43,507 nucleotides of DNA from Lentisphaeria bacterium (GTDB lineage Bacteria > Verrucomicrobiota > Lentisphaeria > Victivallales > UBA1829). The notes beneath the pieces were generated by a model. The model saw only the letters and a list, made by a program, of their open reading frames with translations. It had not been told where the DNA came from and made no database searches. The DNA lies in the NCBI GenBank assembly GCA_017541665.1, contig JAFXYP010000057.1:1-43507 (forward strand), given 5' to 3'. The position numbers and the translations under genes were made by a program. Below are positions 27,832 to 35,724 of this stretch, one piece after another. How positions within the stretch are numbered: position 1 is the stretch's first letter; the number at the start of each line of letters is the position of its first letter.

Positions 27832-29445
27832 TCAGTTTCCGTCTTCCTCCTCTTCCGGCTCGCCCCAGCCGTTTTTCTTCAGGGTCTCCCGCGCCTTCTC
27901 GTTTCCGTCCTTTGCCATTTCGCGGAGAGCATCCTTCGCCTCCTCGCAGTCCTGCTGCTCGGCGAGGTCGCGGAGTTTGTAGAAACCGTTCGAGTCGTGC
28001 GCCTCGGCGGCCTTCCGATACCATTTGACGGCCTCGGCAAGGTATCGGTCCGCTGGCTCGAACATGAACGGTTCATAGTCCTTCAGCAGTTTGACGAGGT
28101 TGTATCTGCCCTGGTACAGCTCGGCGATCTTGCACTGCAATCCGGTGTAGTCGCGTTTGTTCTCCAGTTCGGGCAGGGAATGCTTCATGCCGCTGTCCGC
28201 CGCCTTGGCATACCAGTCGGCGACGGTTTTCCAGTCCTTATCCGAATCGTAAGGCTTCAGCCAGCCTTCCCTCACGCTGAGCCCCATGCCGAACTGCGCC
28301 TCGGCATTGCCCTGCTTCGCGCCCTTGCGGAACCACTCGACGGCTTTCTTGTAATCCTTGTCCATGCCGCGTCCGGTCGCGTAGAGCCAGCCGAGCATGC
28401 CCTGCCCCATGGGATCGCCCTGATCCGCCGCCTTCCGGTACCATTTGGCGGCCTCGGCGAAATCATTTCCCTGCGCGATCCACCAGATGCCGTTGTCGAA
28501 ATAGGCATACGCCTCCGCCAGTTCGAGCTGGGCGGCCGCATGCCCGTTTTCCGCCGCCTTGAGCAGCCATTTCCGAATCGCTTCCGGGCCCGACTTGTCG
28601 GAGGAATTTCCGATGTTATCGTGTTCGATGATATACCGCGCCAGCTTGTACTGCGCCTCCGCGTCGCCCCGTTCCGCCGGTTCCAGCAGGGGGATGACGT
28701 CCTTCAGGCTTTCCAGATACGCCTTCGAGCTGGAATCGCCCTGTTCGGCTGCCAGCGTGTACCATTTGACGGCCTCCGCCAGGTCGACGGGAGTGTTGCG
28801 GAGCCCGTGCTGACAGTCAAGCCCCAGCGACCTCTGCGCCACGACATAGCCCGCTTCCGCAGACTTGCGGAGCAGTTCCTGCCCGCCGCCGAATCGATAG
28901 AATTCGTACATCGCCTTCGCGTTGCCGGATTCCGCGGCCTTCTGCGCCCACTTGAACGCCTCCGCCTCGTCCTTTTTCACGCCCTTGCCCGACGAGTAGC
29001 ATTTCGCAAGTTCGATTTGCGCTTCGACATGCCCCTGTTCGGCGGCCTTCCGAAGCCATTTGGCGCCCGTTGCCTTCGCCGCTTCGCGGGGCATGATCTC
29101 CTGGATGTGTACCATGTACTCCATCCCGAGTGCGTACTGCGCTTCGGCATTGCCCATTTCGGCGGCCCGCTGGAACAGGTCCCATCCGACAAGAGGGTCC
29201 TTTGCCTCTTTCTTATACCGAACGCCGAGCTCGTAGATCGACTTGGCGTCGTTCGGGTCCGCCTCCTTCGCGATCAGGGCATCGACCGACGCCTTGAACA
29301 TCGATTCGACCCTCTTCAGCTCTTCGGACCTTTGTTTTTCGAGGTCTTCCTTTTCGTCCGCGCGGACGGAAAAGACAGTAGCTGTCAGAAGAAAAAGGGC
29401 GACACATCCGGCAAAAAGGGAATACAAACGGGGTGATTTCTTCAT
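27832..29445 (-). CDS. Exported Sel1-repeat (TPR-like) protein
   Basis: The 537-residue product has a signal peptide (MKKSPRLYSLFAGCVALFLL, then TATVFSVRADE) and about nine Sel1-like repeats. Clear copies are GWDLFQRAAEMGNAEAQYAL, KWLRKAAEQGHVEAQIELAK and KWYRKAADQGDPMGQGMLGW; the last C-terminal copies are diverged. The tail is acidic (EPEEEEDGN). Sel1 repeats are helical protein-binding scaffolds. Export points to an envelope or secreted role. An in-frame TTG lies six codons upstream, but AAGGAG 8 nt before the ATG fixes 29445. A near-consensus promoter lies at 29533-29505. A hairpin cluster follows the stop. Confidence 0.9.
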   Translation of the reverse strand: MKKSPRLYSLFAGCVALFLLTATVFSVRADEKEDLEKQRSEELKRVESMFKASVDALIAKEADPNDAKSIYELGVRYKKEAKDPLVGWDLFQRAAEMGNAEAQYALGMEYMVHIQEIMPREAAKATGAKWLRKAAEQGHVEAQIELAKCYSSGKGVKKDEAEAFKWAQKAAESGNAKAMYEFYRFGGGQELLRKSAEAGYVVAQRSLGLDCQHGLRNTPVDLAEAVKWYTLAAEQGDSSSKAYLESLKDVIPLLEPAERGDAEAQYKLARYIIEHDNIGNSSDKSGPEAIRKWLLKAAENGHAAAQLELAEAYAYFDNGIWWIAQGNDFAEAAKWYRKAADQGDPMGQGMLGWLYATGRGMDKDYKKAVEWFRKGAKQGNAEAQFGMGLSVREGWLKPYDSDKDWKTVADWYAKAADSGMKHSLPELENKRDYTGLQCKIAELYQGRYNLVKLLKDYEPFMFEPADRYLAEAVKWYRKAAEAHDSNGFYKLRDLAEQQDCEEAKDALREMAKDGNEKARETLKKNGWGEPEEEEDGN

Positions 29446-29504
29446 GATCCCGACTCCTTTCAAAACTTGGCATTACAGGAGGAATTGCCTGCCAATACAA
29501 TAAA

Positions 29505-29533
29505 AAGATAGCACGTTCCGGCTTTTTTGTCAA
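29505..29533 (-). promoter_or_regulatory. Putative Sel1-gene promoter
   Basis: On the minus strand consensus TTGACA (29533-29528), 17-bp spacer, TATCTT (29510-29505), about 60 bp before the ATG. Confidence 0.75.
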
Positions 29534-29579
29534 ATAGTAAAAAGGTTATTTTTTTTCTTTATTTATTTTCTAAACTATA

Positions 29580-29607
29580 TTGACAATCATTTGTTTTGAG
29601 GTACAAT
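29580..29607 (+). promoter_or_regulatory. Strong plus-strand promoter facing the rpsP operon's 3' end
   Basis: TTGACA (29580-29585), 16-bp spacer, TACAAT (29602-29607) in an A+T-rich stretch. Transcription would run antisense into the DUF7010 and rnhB genes; no plus-strand gene is there. Confidence 0.45.
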
Positions 29608-29640
29608 TTTTTGAACGGGAAAAGTCTCGGGGGGCCTGTT

Positions 29641-30174
29641 TTACTTTTCCATTGCCTTGACTTCGAGGAAGAGCAGGATGCTGAACAGGATCTCCACGCC
29701 GATCATGACCGCCGCGAGCACGAACGGCGGGCAGTACAGACCGAGTGCGAGGGAAAGGAACGGGATGGCGACCGCCATGACGAAGTAGCTTTTGGAGTCG
29801 TACAGCCAGCCGTAGGGCAGGAAATGCGCGCCGAAGATCATGGAGAAGACCATCAACATCTTCTCCGGCACGGCGGCATACACCCACATCGCGATCAGGA
29901 GGTACAGGATCTGGTTCAGGGTGAAGATCATACCGAGCTTCGTCAGGGGGTTGCCCCTGCCCTGGAAATCGACGCCGATCAGCTTCGAGATGCCGAACGC
30001 GAGGGGAAGCAGCGGTCCGGTGCAGCAGAACGTGAGCAGGTTTTTCGCCAGGGGGTTGAGATTGGTCAGGTGGACGCAGAGGATGGCGGTCCAGATGAGC
30101 ACGGACGCCATGATGAAAGGCAGGCCCTTCTTCTGCTTCAGGGCGCAATCTTTTTTCAATTCGTTCAAATCCAT
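29641..30174 (-). CDS. DUF7010-type membrane protein
   Basis: The 177-residue product has about six transmembrane helices after a short Lys-rich start (MDLNELKKDCALKQKKGLPF). Stretches such as NLLTFCCTGPLLPLAFGISK, NPLTKLGMIFTLNQILYLLI, MWVYAAVPEKMLMVFSMIFG and AHFLPYGWLY match what I recall of DUF7010 proteins, whose function is unknown. GAGG 5 nt before the ATG at 30174 fits better than the in-frame GTG two codons earlier. It sits 7 bp after rnhB as the last gene of the rpsP operon. That is an unusual position, and it may simply be a passenger. Confidence 0.7.
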   Translation of the reverse strand: MDLNELKKDCALKQKKGLPFIMASVLIWTAILCVHLTNLNPLAKNLLTFCCTGPLLPLAFGISKLIGVDFQGRGNPLTKLGMIFTLNQILYLLIAMWVYAAVPEKMLMVFSMIFGAHFLPYGWLYDSKSYFVMAVAIPFLSLALGLYCPPFVLAAVMIGVEILFSILLFLEVKAMEK

Positions 30175-30181
30175 ATTCACC

Positions 30182-30844
30182 TCAGAACTGGAATTCGCCC
30201 TGCACGGTGTCGGGCGGGTTCAGGATGGAGCGGACAGGCTCGAATGTCTTGCGGTGGAGCGGGCACGGTCCGTACTTGCGGATGAGGTCCGTGTGGAGTT
30301 TCGTGCAGTAGCCCTTGTGGACCTCGAACCGGTACTGCGGATACTGTTTCGCCGCCTCCATCATGAAGATGTCGCGGGAGGTCTTGGCGAGGATACTGGC
30401 GGCGGCGATGCTGGCGGACTTCGCATCGCCCTTCACGATGTTCTCCGAGGGGATGGGCAGTCCCTGCACGGGATTACCGTCGACGAGCACGAAGTCCGCG
30501 GGACGCGGCAATGCCAGAACGGCGCGCCGCATGGCAAGCCAGGTCGCGCGCAGGATGTCCGTGCGGTCGATCTCGTCCTGGTCGACCATGGCGACCGCCG
30601 TGAGCGCGGACGGCTCGGCGAGGATCGCCTCGCGCAGCTCCATGCGCTGCTTGTGCGTGAGCTGCTTCGAGTCGTTGACGCCGGCGGGGATGCGGGTCCG
30701 GTCGGTGAACACGACCGCGGCGGCGCAGACGGGCCCGGCGCAGCAGCCGCGCCCGGCCTCGTCGACCCCGGCGATAAAAGAAAACTCCCCGTCCCACTTG
30801 AGTTCGTGGACGAGGAGTTCGGAATTTCCGGGAAGGAAATCCAT
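30182..30844 (-). CDS. rnhB: Ribonuclease HII
   Basis: RNase HII cuts RNA in RNA/DNA hybrids and starts removal of single ribonucleotides from DNA. The 220-residue product has AGVDEAGRGCCAGPV (Asp28, Glu29), NDSKQLTHKQR, FVLVDGN (Asp122) and VKGDAKSASIAAASILAKTS (Asp140), i.e. all four catalytic acids at the E. coli spacing, then YPQYRFEVHKGYCTKLH and the Tyr/Gly/His-rich end. The C-terminus is QGEFQF, which resembles the QLEFDF end of the 5'-3' exonuclease at 3011-4015. The start is 5 bp after rplS, with a weak ribosome site and likely translational coupling. The rplS-rnhB neighbourhood is common in bacteria. Confidence 0.96.
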   Translation of the reverse strand: MDFLPGNSELLVHELKWDGEFSFIAGVDEAGRGCCAGPVCAAAVVFTDRTRIPAGVNDSKQLTHKQRMELREAILAEPSALTAVAMVDQDEIDRTDILRATWLAMRRAVLALPRPADFVLVDGNPVQGLPIPSENIVKGDAKSASIAAASILAKTSRDIFMMEAAKQYPQYRFEVHKGYCTKLHTDLIRKYGPCPLHRKTFEPVRSILNPPDTVQGEFQF

Positions 30845-30849
30845 CCGGA

Positions 30850-31233
30850 TTACTTCGCGGCTTCGGCGGAAGCGGATGCCGCGGGTCCGAAATACTTTTT
30901 CTCTTTGACGCGGGCGGCTTTGCCGATCTTCTCGCGCAGATAGTAGAGTTTCGCGCGGCGGACGTGGCCGTGGCGCTCGACGGTGATCGCGTCGATGCGC
31001 GGGCTGTGGATCGGGAAAACGCGTTCCACGCCGTAGCCGTTCTGGAAGCGGCGGACGGTGAACGTTTCGCGGATGCCGGAATTTTTGCGTGCGATGACGA
31101 CGCCGGTGAAATTCTGGATGCGTTCGGTGGTGCCTTCAATGATCTTGGTGGAAACCTTGACGGTGTCCCCGATATTGAAGTCGGGCACAGAAGCCTTGCA
31201 CTGCGCCTTTTCGATCTTGTCAATGATGCTCAT
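30850..31233 (-). CDS. rplS: 50S ribosomal protein L19 (bL19)
   Basis: The 127-residue product carries [40 protein letters not shown] and [20 protein letters not shown], then [20 protein letters not shown], all diagnostic of bL19, which sits at the subunit interface. The Ala/Ser-rich end ([11 protein letters not shown]) extends the usual 115 or so residues. GGAGG 8 nt upstream of the ATG at 31233 decides the start over one five codons earlier. It lies in the operon after trmD, as in most bacteria. Confidence 0.96.
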   Translation of the reverse strand: MSIIDKIEKAQCKASVPDFNIGDTVKVSTKIIEGTTERIQNFTGVVIARKNSGIRETFTVRRFQNGYGVERVFPIHSPRIDAITVERHGHVRRAKLYYLREKIGKAARVKEKKYFGPAASASAEAAK

Positions 31234-31252
31234 GGTGTGTACCTCCATTATG

Positions 31253-31936
31253 TTAATTTTTGTCGTTGATCAGGTCCGGACGGACAAGGAGCGTCGTGTT
31301 CGTGGATTCGGCGCGGCGCCATTGTCCGATTCTGGCATGGTTCCCGGACAGAAGCACGTCCGGGACCCTCATGCCGTGGAATTCGACGGGCTGGGTGTAC
31401 TGCGGATACTCCAGAAGGCCGTTCTCGAACGACTCCTGCACGGCGGATTCGTCGTCGCCGAGGACGCCCGGCAGAAGCCGGACGATCGCGTCGACCATGA
31501 CCATGGCCGCCAGGTTGCCGTTCGTGAGGATGTAGTCCCCGATGGACAGCTCCATGTCGACCAGCAGGTCGCGGACGCGCTGGTCCACGCCTTCGTAGTG
31601 CCCGCAGATGAAGATCAGGTGCCGTTCGCCGGAGAGCGCGTGGGCGGTCTTCTGCGTGAAGCGCCCGCCCGCGGGTCCGGTCAGGATGACCTTCGTCCCG
31701 TCTTGTTTCAAAGAGCTCACCGCTTCGAAAAGCGGTTCAACTTTCATCAGCATCCCGGGTCCGCCGCCGAACGGTCTGTCGTCGACGGTCTTTCTCCGGT
31801 CGTGCGTAAAATCGCGAAGGTCGACCGCACGGATTTCGACCTTGTTTTCCCGCATCGCCCGGCCGGTGATGCTGCTCGCCAGCGGGCCGAAGAATATCTC
31901 GGGAAACAGAGTGATGATGTCGATTCGCAGCGCCAC
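31253..31936 (-). CDS. trmD: tRNA (guanine-37-N1)-methyltransferase
   Basis: TrmD makes m1G37 next to the anticodon of tRNAs reading CUN, CCN and CGG and so prevents +1 frameshifts. The 227-residue product has [12 protein letters not shown] at the start, [32 protein letters not shown], and the trefoil-knot SAM site [15 protein letters not shown] and [17 protein letters not shown], then RLLPGVLG and [20 protein letters not shown]. The GTG start at 31936 lies one base after the khpA stop, with AGGAG 7 nt upstream. An ATG nine codons earlier would overlap khpA and is less likely. Confidence 0.96.
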   Translation of the reverse strand: MALRIDIITLFPEIFFGPLASSITGRAMRENKVEIRAVDLRDFTHDRRKTVDDRPFGGGPGMLMKVEPLFEAVSSLKQDGTKVILTGPAGGRFTQKTAHALSGERHLIFICGHYEGVDQRVRDLLVDMELSIGDYILTNGNLAAMVMVDAIVRLLPGVLGDDESAVQESFENGLLEYPQYTQPVEFHGMRVPDVLLSGNHARIGQWRRAESTNTTLLVRPDLINDKN

Positions 31937-31937
31937 G

Positions 31938-32300
31938 TCAGGCTCCTGCCGCCTCGACCTCATCGTCCAGGACCTCGACGCTCACGCGGCCTTTCGTGCG
32001 TCCGGCGGCGCCGGAGACGAGGGCGCGAAGCGCCATGATCGTTTTGCCGTTCTTGCCGATGATCTTGCCCCGGTCGCCGGGACGGCAGGTGATCTGGATC
32101 ACGTTGCCGTTTTCGGCGGAAGCGGTGCGGACCTTCACTTCGTCGGGATAGTCCACGAGCTTCTTCGAGACATACAGCACAAATTCTTCGAGGTTCTGCT
32201 GCGAAGACGGATCAGCGGTAGTTCTGGCTGACGGCGCGGAGGAGGAGGCGTTCTCTTCCTTCCCGCCGAATAATTTGCCGAAAAAATCAAAGATAGACAC
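31938..32300 (-). CDS. khpA: KH-domain RNA-binding protein KhpA
   Basis: The 120-residue product has a Ser/Ala-rich N-terminal extension and then the KhpA (YlqC) core: LEEFVLYVSKKLVDYPDEVK and ITCRPGDRGKIIGKNGKTIM with the G-K-N-G nucleic-acid loop near 82-85, then RALVSGAA. KhpA is a small KH protein that binds RNA, often with KhpB. It occupies its usual place after rpsP. The GTG at 32300 has GGGAG 7 nt upstream; a TTG two codons earlier is too close to that site. The normal KhpA is about 80 residues, so the N-terminal 40 are extra. Confidence 0.9.
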   Translation of the reverse strand: MSIFDFFGKLFGGKEENASSSAPSARTTADPSSQQNLEEFVLYVSKKLVDYPDEVKVRTASAENGNVIQITCRPGDRGKIIGKNGKTIMALRALVSGAAGRTKGRVSVEVLDDEVEAAGA

Positions 32301-32336
32301 GGCCAATCTCCCGTGTTGCGCGGGCGAAGGTCAGAC

Positions 32337-32642
32337 TTACGCCTTGTCCTCGCCCTTCTTGAACGTCTTTTTCTTCGTGTAGGGATCGGGCTGGCCATAC
32401 TGCTTGGACTTGCCGGCCTTCGCGCGATCATAGATGTCTTTCACGGTCTCGCTCATGATGGCGCCGTTTCCGACCCAGTACTCCAGGCGGGCGACGTCAA
32501 GCTTCTCGTCGCTGCGGCGGGGATCGTAGTAGCCGAGTTCTTCCAGCATGCGGCCATCGCGCTGGCTGCGGATGTCGCAGACAACGATACGGAAGCTGAT
32601 CCAGTTCTTCCCGCCAGTTCGTTTCAGTCTGATCTTTACCAT
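32337..32642 (-). CDS. rpsP: 30S ribosomal protein S16 (bS16)
   Basis: The 101-residue product begins MVKIRLKRTGGKNWISFRIV and continues DIRSQRDGRMLEELGYYDPR, then LEYWVGNGAIMSETVKDIY, all typical of bS16, an early 30S assembly protein. The Lys-rich tail (KKKTFKKGEDKA) is common. AAAGGA about 9 nt before the ATG at 32642 fixes the start; the open frame extends 18 codons upstream into the leader. It is the first gene of rpsP-khpA-trmD-rplS-rnhB-DUF7010. The usual rimM between khpA and trmD is missing. A promoter lies at 32779-32751. Confidence 0.97.
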   Translation of the reverse strand: MVKIRLKRTGGKNWISFRIVVCDIRSQRDGRMLEELGYYDPRRSDEKLDVARLEYWVGNGAIMSETVKDIYDRAKAGKSKQYGQPDPYTKKKTFKKGEDKA

Positions 32643-32750
32643 AACGGTTTTTCCTTTGTCTTTACCAGTGGTTCGACTGCGTCGTTCGACGCTCACGCCT
32701 TGTTCGCCGACCGCGCTGCGCGTGACTTCAGTGCGGTATAAAAGTCAATT

Positions 32751-32779
32751 AATATACAGCCTGTTCCCGCTTTTTTCAA
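32751..32779 (-). promoter_or_regulatory. Putative rpsP operon promoter
   Basis: On the minus strand TTGAAA (32779-32774), 17-bp spacer, TATATT (32756-32751). The leader of about 100 nt has the palindrome GCGTCGTTCGACGC (32679-32692) near the rpsP start, a possible control hairpin. Confidence 0.72.
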
Positions 32780-32842
32780 ATCATTTTCCATATTTCTTTC
32801 CGTCTTTTTTGCGTTTTTCCGCGTTCCGGCAAGCATCCCGCG

Positions 32843-33451
32843 TCAGAACCAGGCGGCGAGAAGCGCGCCCGCGGCGGCAGAACCGAGCAGGAGGGCCGTG
32901 GTCGGCAGCTTCGTCTTCAGCATCAGCACGATCGTGACGCCGCAGATCAGCACGCCCGCGGGGGAAACACGGAAATCGTCGGGGATGACGGGAAGTTCGA
33001 ACTTGAAGAGCGCGCCGAGCGCCTCCCAGGGGATCGTCCGCGTGAAGACCGACATCCCGAGGAAGATCGTGACGGCGAACATGATCAGCGCCACCGCCGC
33101 CAGGCGCGTCCCCTTCAGCATGCCTTTTACGAGAAACGTATCCTTCCAGCGGTTGATGCCGGCCGCCGCGGAGCATCCGATCAGGATCGTGGGGACGACC
33201 AGGCCGAGCGACGCCGCCAGCGAACCGAAGAAGCCTGCGTTCACATATCCGACATAGGTGGCGGTGTTCAGGCCGACCGGGCCCGGCGTGACCTGCGCCA
33301 CGGAGAGCAGATTGCCGAACTCGCTCATCGTAAGCACCTGTTCCCGGTCCACGAACTCCGCCGTGAGGAGCGGGATCAGCATGTATCCGCCGCCGAAACA
33401 CAGCACGGAGAACTTGCAGAACTGGAAAAACAGGACGATGCAGTGGTTCAT
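32843..33451 (-). CDS. Chromate transporter (CHR family), second half-size subunit
   Basis: The 202-residue protein has about five membrane helices and the CHR motifs FGGGYMLIPLLTAEFVDREQ, MSEFGNLLSVAQVTPGPVGL and NTATYVGY. Short-chain CHR proteins work as pairs that together make a full transporter; substrates include chromate and sulfate, and the true physiological substrate is unknown. The ATG overlaps the stop of the preceding chromate transporter gene by 4 bp (33448-33451), as for known pairs. It is the last gene before the rpsP promoter. Confidence 0.88.
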   Translation of the reverse strand: MNHCIVLFFQFCKFSVLCFGGGYMLIPLLTAEFVDREQVLTMSEFGNLLSVAQVTPGPVGLNTATYVGYVNAGFFGSLAASLGLVVPTILIGCSAAAGINRWKDTFLVKGMLKGTRLAAVALIMFAVTIFLGMSVFTRTIPWEALGALFKFELPVIPDDFRVSPAGVLICGVTIVLMLKTKLPTTALLLGSAAAGALLAAWF

Positions 33452-34128
33452 TTCCCGCGCCCTCCGTCCTTGTCCGGATCAACGGACGTTTCCGCGGAGG
33501 GTTCCGAGGATGCTTCCGTTTTTTTCCCTCCGTCCGCCGCCTGCTCTGCCTGCGAAAGGCGCCGCGTCTGCCACCACACATAGCACCAGCCGAACGGGAT
33601 CGCCGCCAGGATCAGCAGCGCGGGGCTGACCTTCATCACCGCAAGCACGAAGAAGACCAGCACCACGGCGCATTCCAATCCGCTTTTCACCGTCCGACGG
33701 AACATCCGGCATCCGGTAACCAGGATCATACCGGTTACGCAGGCGCGGATCCCGGAGAAGACGCCGAGCAGATAACGGTTCTTCGGATCCAGGCGCGGAA
33801 AGAGCGACGCGATGATCAGGATGACGGTGAAGGGCGGGGTCACGGCTCCGGCGGCGGCCGCCAGTGCGCCCGGCACGCCGCCGATCTTCATGCCGATATA
33901 CACGGCGGAATTGATCGCGATGATCCCGGGGACCGTCTGCGTGAGCGCGGTCATATCCAGCAGCTCTTCGCGCGTCAGAAGTTTGTGTTTGACGACAAAA
34001 ATCTCCTCGATGACGGGGAGCATGGCGAGTCCGCCGCCGACGACGAGCGCGGTGATGCGGAAAAAGGAACAGTAGAGCAGCAGGAGGCGTCTGGTCCTGG
34101 ACAGCGTCTGTATCTCCATGCCTTCCAT
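33448..34128 (-). CDS. Chromate transporter (CHR family), first half-size subunit
   Basis: The 226-residue protein carries VGGGLAMLPVIEEIFVVKHK, then LLDMTALTQTVPGIIAINSA and VYIGMKIGGVPGALAA, the CHR signature, and four to five membrane helices. The tail (about 190-226) is polar and Glu/Asp/Gly-rich. It overlaps its partner by 4 bp and follows the amidohydrolase gene by 24 bp. Several Met codons lie at the start (1 and 4), and none has an outstanding ribosome site, so the exact start is uncertain by a few residues. Confidence 0.86.
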   Translation of the reverse strand: MEGMEIQTLSRTRRLLLLYCSFFRITALVVGGGLAMLPVIEEIFVVKHKLLTREELLDMTALTQTVPGIIAINSAVYIGMKIGGVPGALAAAAGAVTPPFTVILIIASLFPRLDPKNRYLLGVFSGIRACVTGMILVTGCRMFRRTVKSGLECAVVLVFFVLAVMKVSPALLILAAIPFGWCYVWWQTRRLSQAEQAADGGKKTEASSEPSAETSVDPDKDGGRGK

Positions 34129-34152
34129 GTTGCCGCCCCCGTGGGTCCCGCC

Positions 34153-34938
34153 TCAGACCTTCACGCCGAACAGGCGTTCCGCGTTCTTGTAGAAGATCTG
34201 CTCGAACTGGTCTTCCGTCAGGTCCAGCGTCCGTGCCTCGGCGATGCCGTCGCGGTGCGACAGGGCGGGATAGTCCGTCGCCCAGAGGATGCGGTCGACG
34301 CCGTGCGCGAGGACCATGCGCGTTACCTCGTGCGGCGGGAGCTTGAAGAAGGTGCTGGAGGTGTCGAACCAGACGTCGCGGCCGACGAGATGCTTCCAGG
34401 ATTCGTCCCAGACGCTGTAACCGCCCATGTGCGCCGCGATGATGTTTTTGAGGTGCGGGAAATGGTCCAGCACGTTCGCGAGGCGTTTCGGGGAGGAGTA
34501 GTCGCTCTTGACGTCGCCGACGTGGAACAGAATGGGCATTTCCGGGGGGATGAGCTCGTACAGGCGCATCATCCTCGGTTCGTCGATGTAGAGCTTCTGG
34601 AAATCGGGATGGAATTTCAGGCCGGAAAGCCCGATCCGCTTCATGCGTTCGAGTTCGCCCTTGCAGTCCGCGTAGTCGGGATGGAGCGAGCCGAGGCAGA
34701 CGACCTTCGGGCCGAGCAGGGAGGCCAGGTAGTTATTGAGGTTCTGCACCTGGTCGGGACGCGTGGCGGAGGAGAGGAAGACCGCCTTGTCGATATGGGC
34801 GTCCTCCAGGGACTCGTGCAGATCCGCGACCGTGCCTTTCCTGCGCCAGGGCTCGTGGTAGTACGATTCAAGGGAAGCGACGACCTTCGGCGCGACGCTG
34901 TCGGGGAACACATGGCAATGGACGTCAAAATACTTCAT
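34153..34938 (-). CDS. Amidohydrolase-2 family metal hydrolase
   Basis: The 261-residue TIM-barrel protein has the HxH metal site at the N-terminus (MKYFDVHCHVF, His7 and His9). GLSGLKFHPDFQ, PILFHVGD, LKNIIAAHMGG and ILWATDYPALSH follow, giving the further His ligands and the catalytic Asp of the ACMSD/amidohydrolase-2 group (PF04909). Members decarboxylate or hydrolyse small cyclic acids; the substrate is unknown here. GGAG 5 nt upstream supports the ATG at 34938 over one seven codons earlier. It is cotranscribed with two chromate transporter genes, perhaps with the tRNA upstream. Confidence 0.87.
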   Translation of the reverse strand: MKYFDVHCHVFPDSVAPKVVASLESYYHEPWRRKGTVADLHESLEDAHIDKAVFLSSATRPDQVQNLNNYLASLLGPKVVCLGSLHPDYADCKGELERMKRIGLSGLKFHPDFQKLYIDEPRMMRLYELIPPEMPILFHVGDVKSDYSSPKRLANVLDHFPHLKNIIAAHMGGYSVWDESWKHLVGRDVWFDTSSTFFKLPPHEVTRMVLAHGVDRILWATDYPALSHRDGIAEARTLDLTEDQFEQIFYKNAERLFGVKV

Positions 34939-34972
34939 GGCATCTCCGGGACAAGGCATCCGAATACAAAAA

Positions 34973-35048
34973 TGGCATCCCCAACGGGATTCGAACCCGT
35001 GTTACCAGGATGAAAACCTGGTGTCCTAGGCCTCTAGACGATAGGGAC
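34973..35048 (-). tRNA. tRNA-Glu (UUC)
   Basis: Read on the minus strand the 76 nt fold as a tRNA. The acceptor stem GTCCCTA/TGGGGAT has two G-U pairs. A D-arm with TCTAGAGG follows. The anticodon stem CCAGG/CCTGG encloses loop TTTTCAT, so the anticodon is TTC. The T-arm CGGGTTCGAATCCCG is standard, and the discriminator is G. CCA is encoded (34975-34973) and followed by TTTTT. D-loop and variable loop agree with bacterial tRNA-Glu. Confidence 0.97.
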
Positions 35049-35073
35049 GCAAGCTAAAAAAAAGCATGTATTT

Positions 35074-35101
35074 AAAATAGCATGCCGGAGGATTTTTTCA
35101 A
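35074..35101 (-). promoter_or_regulatory. Putative tRNA-Glu promoter
   Basis: On the minus strand TTGAAA (35101-35096), 16-bp spacer, TATTTT (35079-35074), about 26 bp before the tRNA. The -35 touches the hairpin at 35100-35116. Confidence 0.55.
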
Positions 35102-35116
35102 GCGCGAATCGCGCTT
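35100..35116. terminator. Hairpin after the DUF2062 gene
   Basis: AAGCGC-GAATC-GCGCTT, followed on the plus strand by TTTT and on the minus strand by GAAAAAATCC. It may end the 35725/35145 transcript, but the T-run is on the wrong side for that, so its role is unclear. Confidence 0.4.
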
Positions 35117-35144
35117 TTTTCCGATTTTTCACGGATTTTCGCGC

Positions 35145-35714
35145 TTATCCGTTCGATTCCGCCTCGTGCTGGTGCCGCGTCTGAACACGCGCCCGAAGCG
35201 CGGCCAGGCGTTTCCTGCGGCGCTTTTCCGCGCGGATGCGGTAGACCACGACCATTCTCTTTACCGCAATATAGGTAAGCGGGGTGAGAACGACCGCCAT
35301 GATGGCGCCGCCGAGGAAGAACGCACCCGCCAGGTCCCCGGCAAGATTCTTCAAAGCGGCAACGCATTCCCGGAAGCCCGACGCACTCACGACGTCTTTA
35401 AGCATGGCCTTGATGTTCTCATAGGAAAAGTCAAGGCCGAGGAGCTTCGCGCCTGCATAACATTGGACGGGGTAGATGAAGAAAACCGTAATCTGGTTGG
35501 TGATGAACGTGCCGAGAACGGCGCCGATCTTACTGCCTTTCAGCAGGTAGGCGGCGGGGATGGAGCAGATGAGCTGGCCGCCGATGGGAATGGTGCAGCC
35601 GAAGAACATGCCGATGCTCCAACCCCGCGCGATGTAGTCGGGCGAGGCTTTTTCCCGGACGATCTTCAGATAGAACTTTCTCCATTTCTTCTTGCCCCAC
35701 CGGACGACGCTCAT
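35145..35714 (-). CDS. DUF2062 membrane protein
   Basis: The 189-residue protein matches the DUF2062 pattern: a basic start (MSVVRWGKKKWRKFYLKIVR), then SPDYIARGWSIGMFFGCTIP-IGGQLICSIPAAYLL and GTFITNQITVFFIYPVQCYA-GAKLLG, with membrane helices near 34-55, 62-85 and 120-148. The tail is very basic (RAEKRRRKRLAALRARVQTR). The family's function is unknown. GAGGGGGG precedes the ATG. It lies 10 bp downstream of the Na/Pi-type transporter gene and is probably co-transcribed. Confidence 0.85.
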   Translation of the reverse strand: MSVVRWGKKKWRKFYLKIVREKASPDYIARGWSIGMFFGCTIPIGGQLICSIPAAYLLKGSKIGAVLGTFITNQITVFFIYPVQCYAGAKLLGLDFSYENIKAMLKDVVSASGFRECVAALKNLAGDLAGAFFLGGAIMAVVLTPLTYIAVKRMVVVYRIRAEKRRRKRLAALRARVQTRHQHEAESNG

Positions 35715-35724
35715 ACATCCCCCC

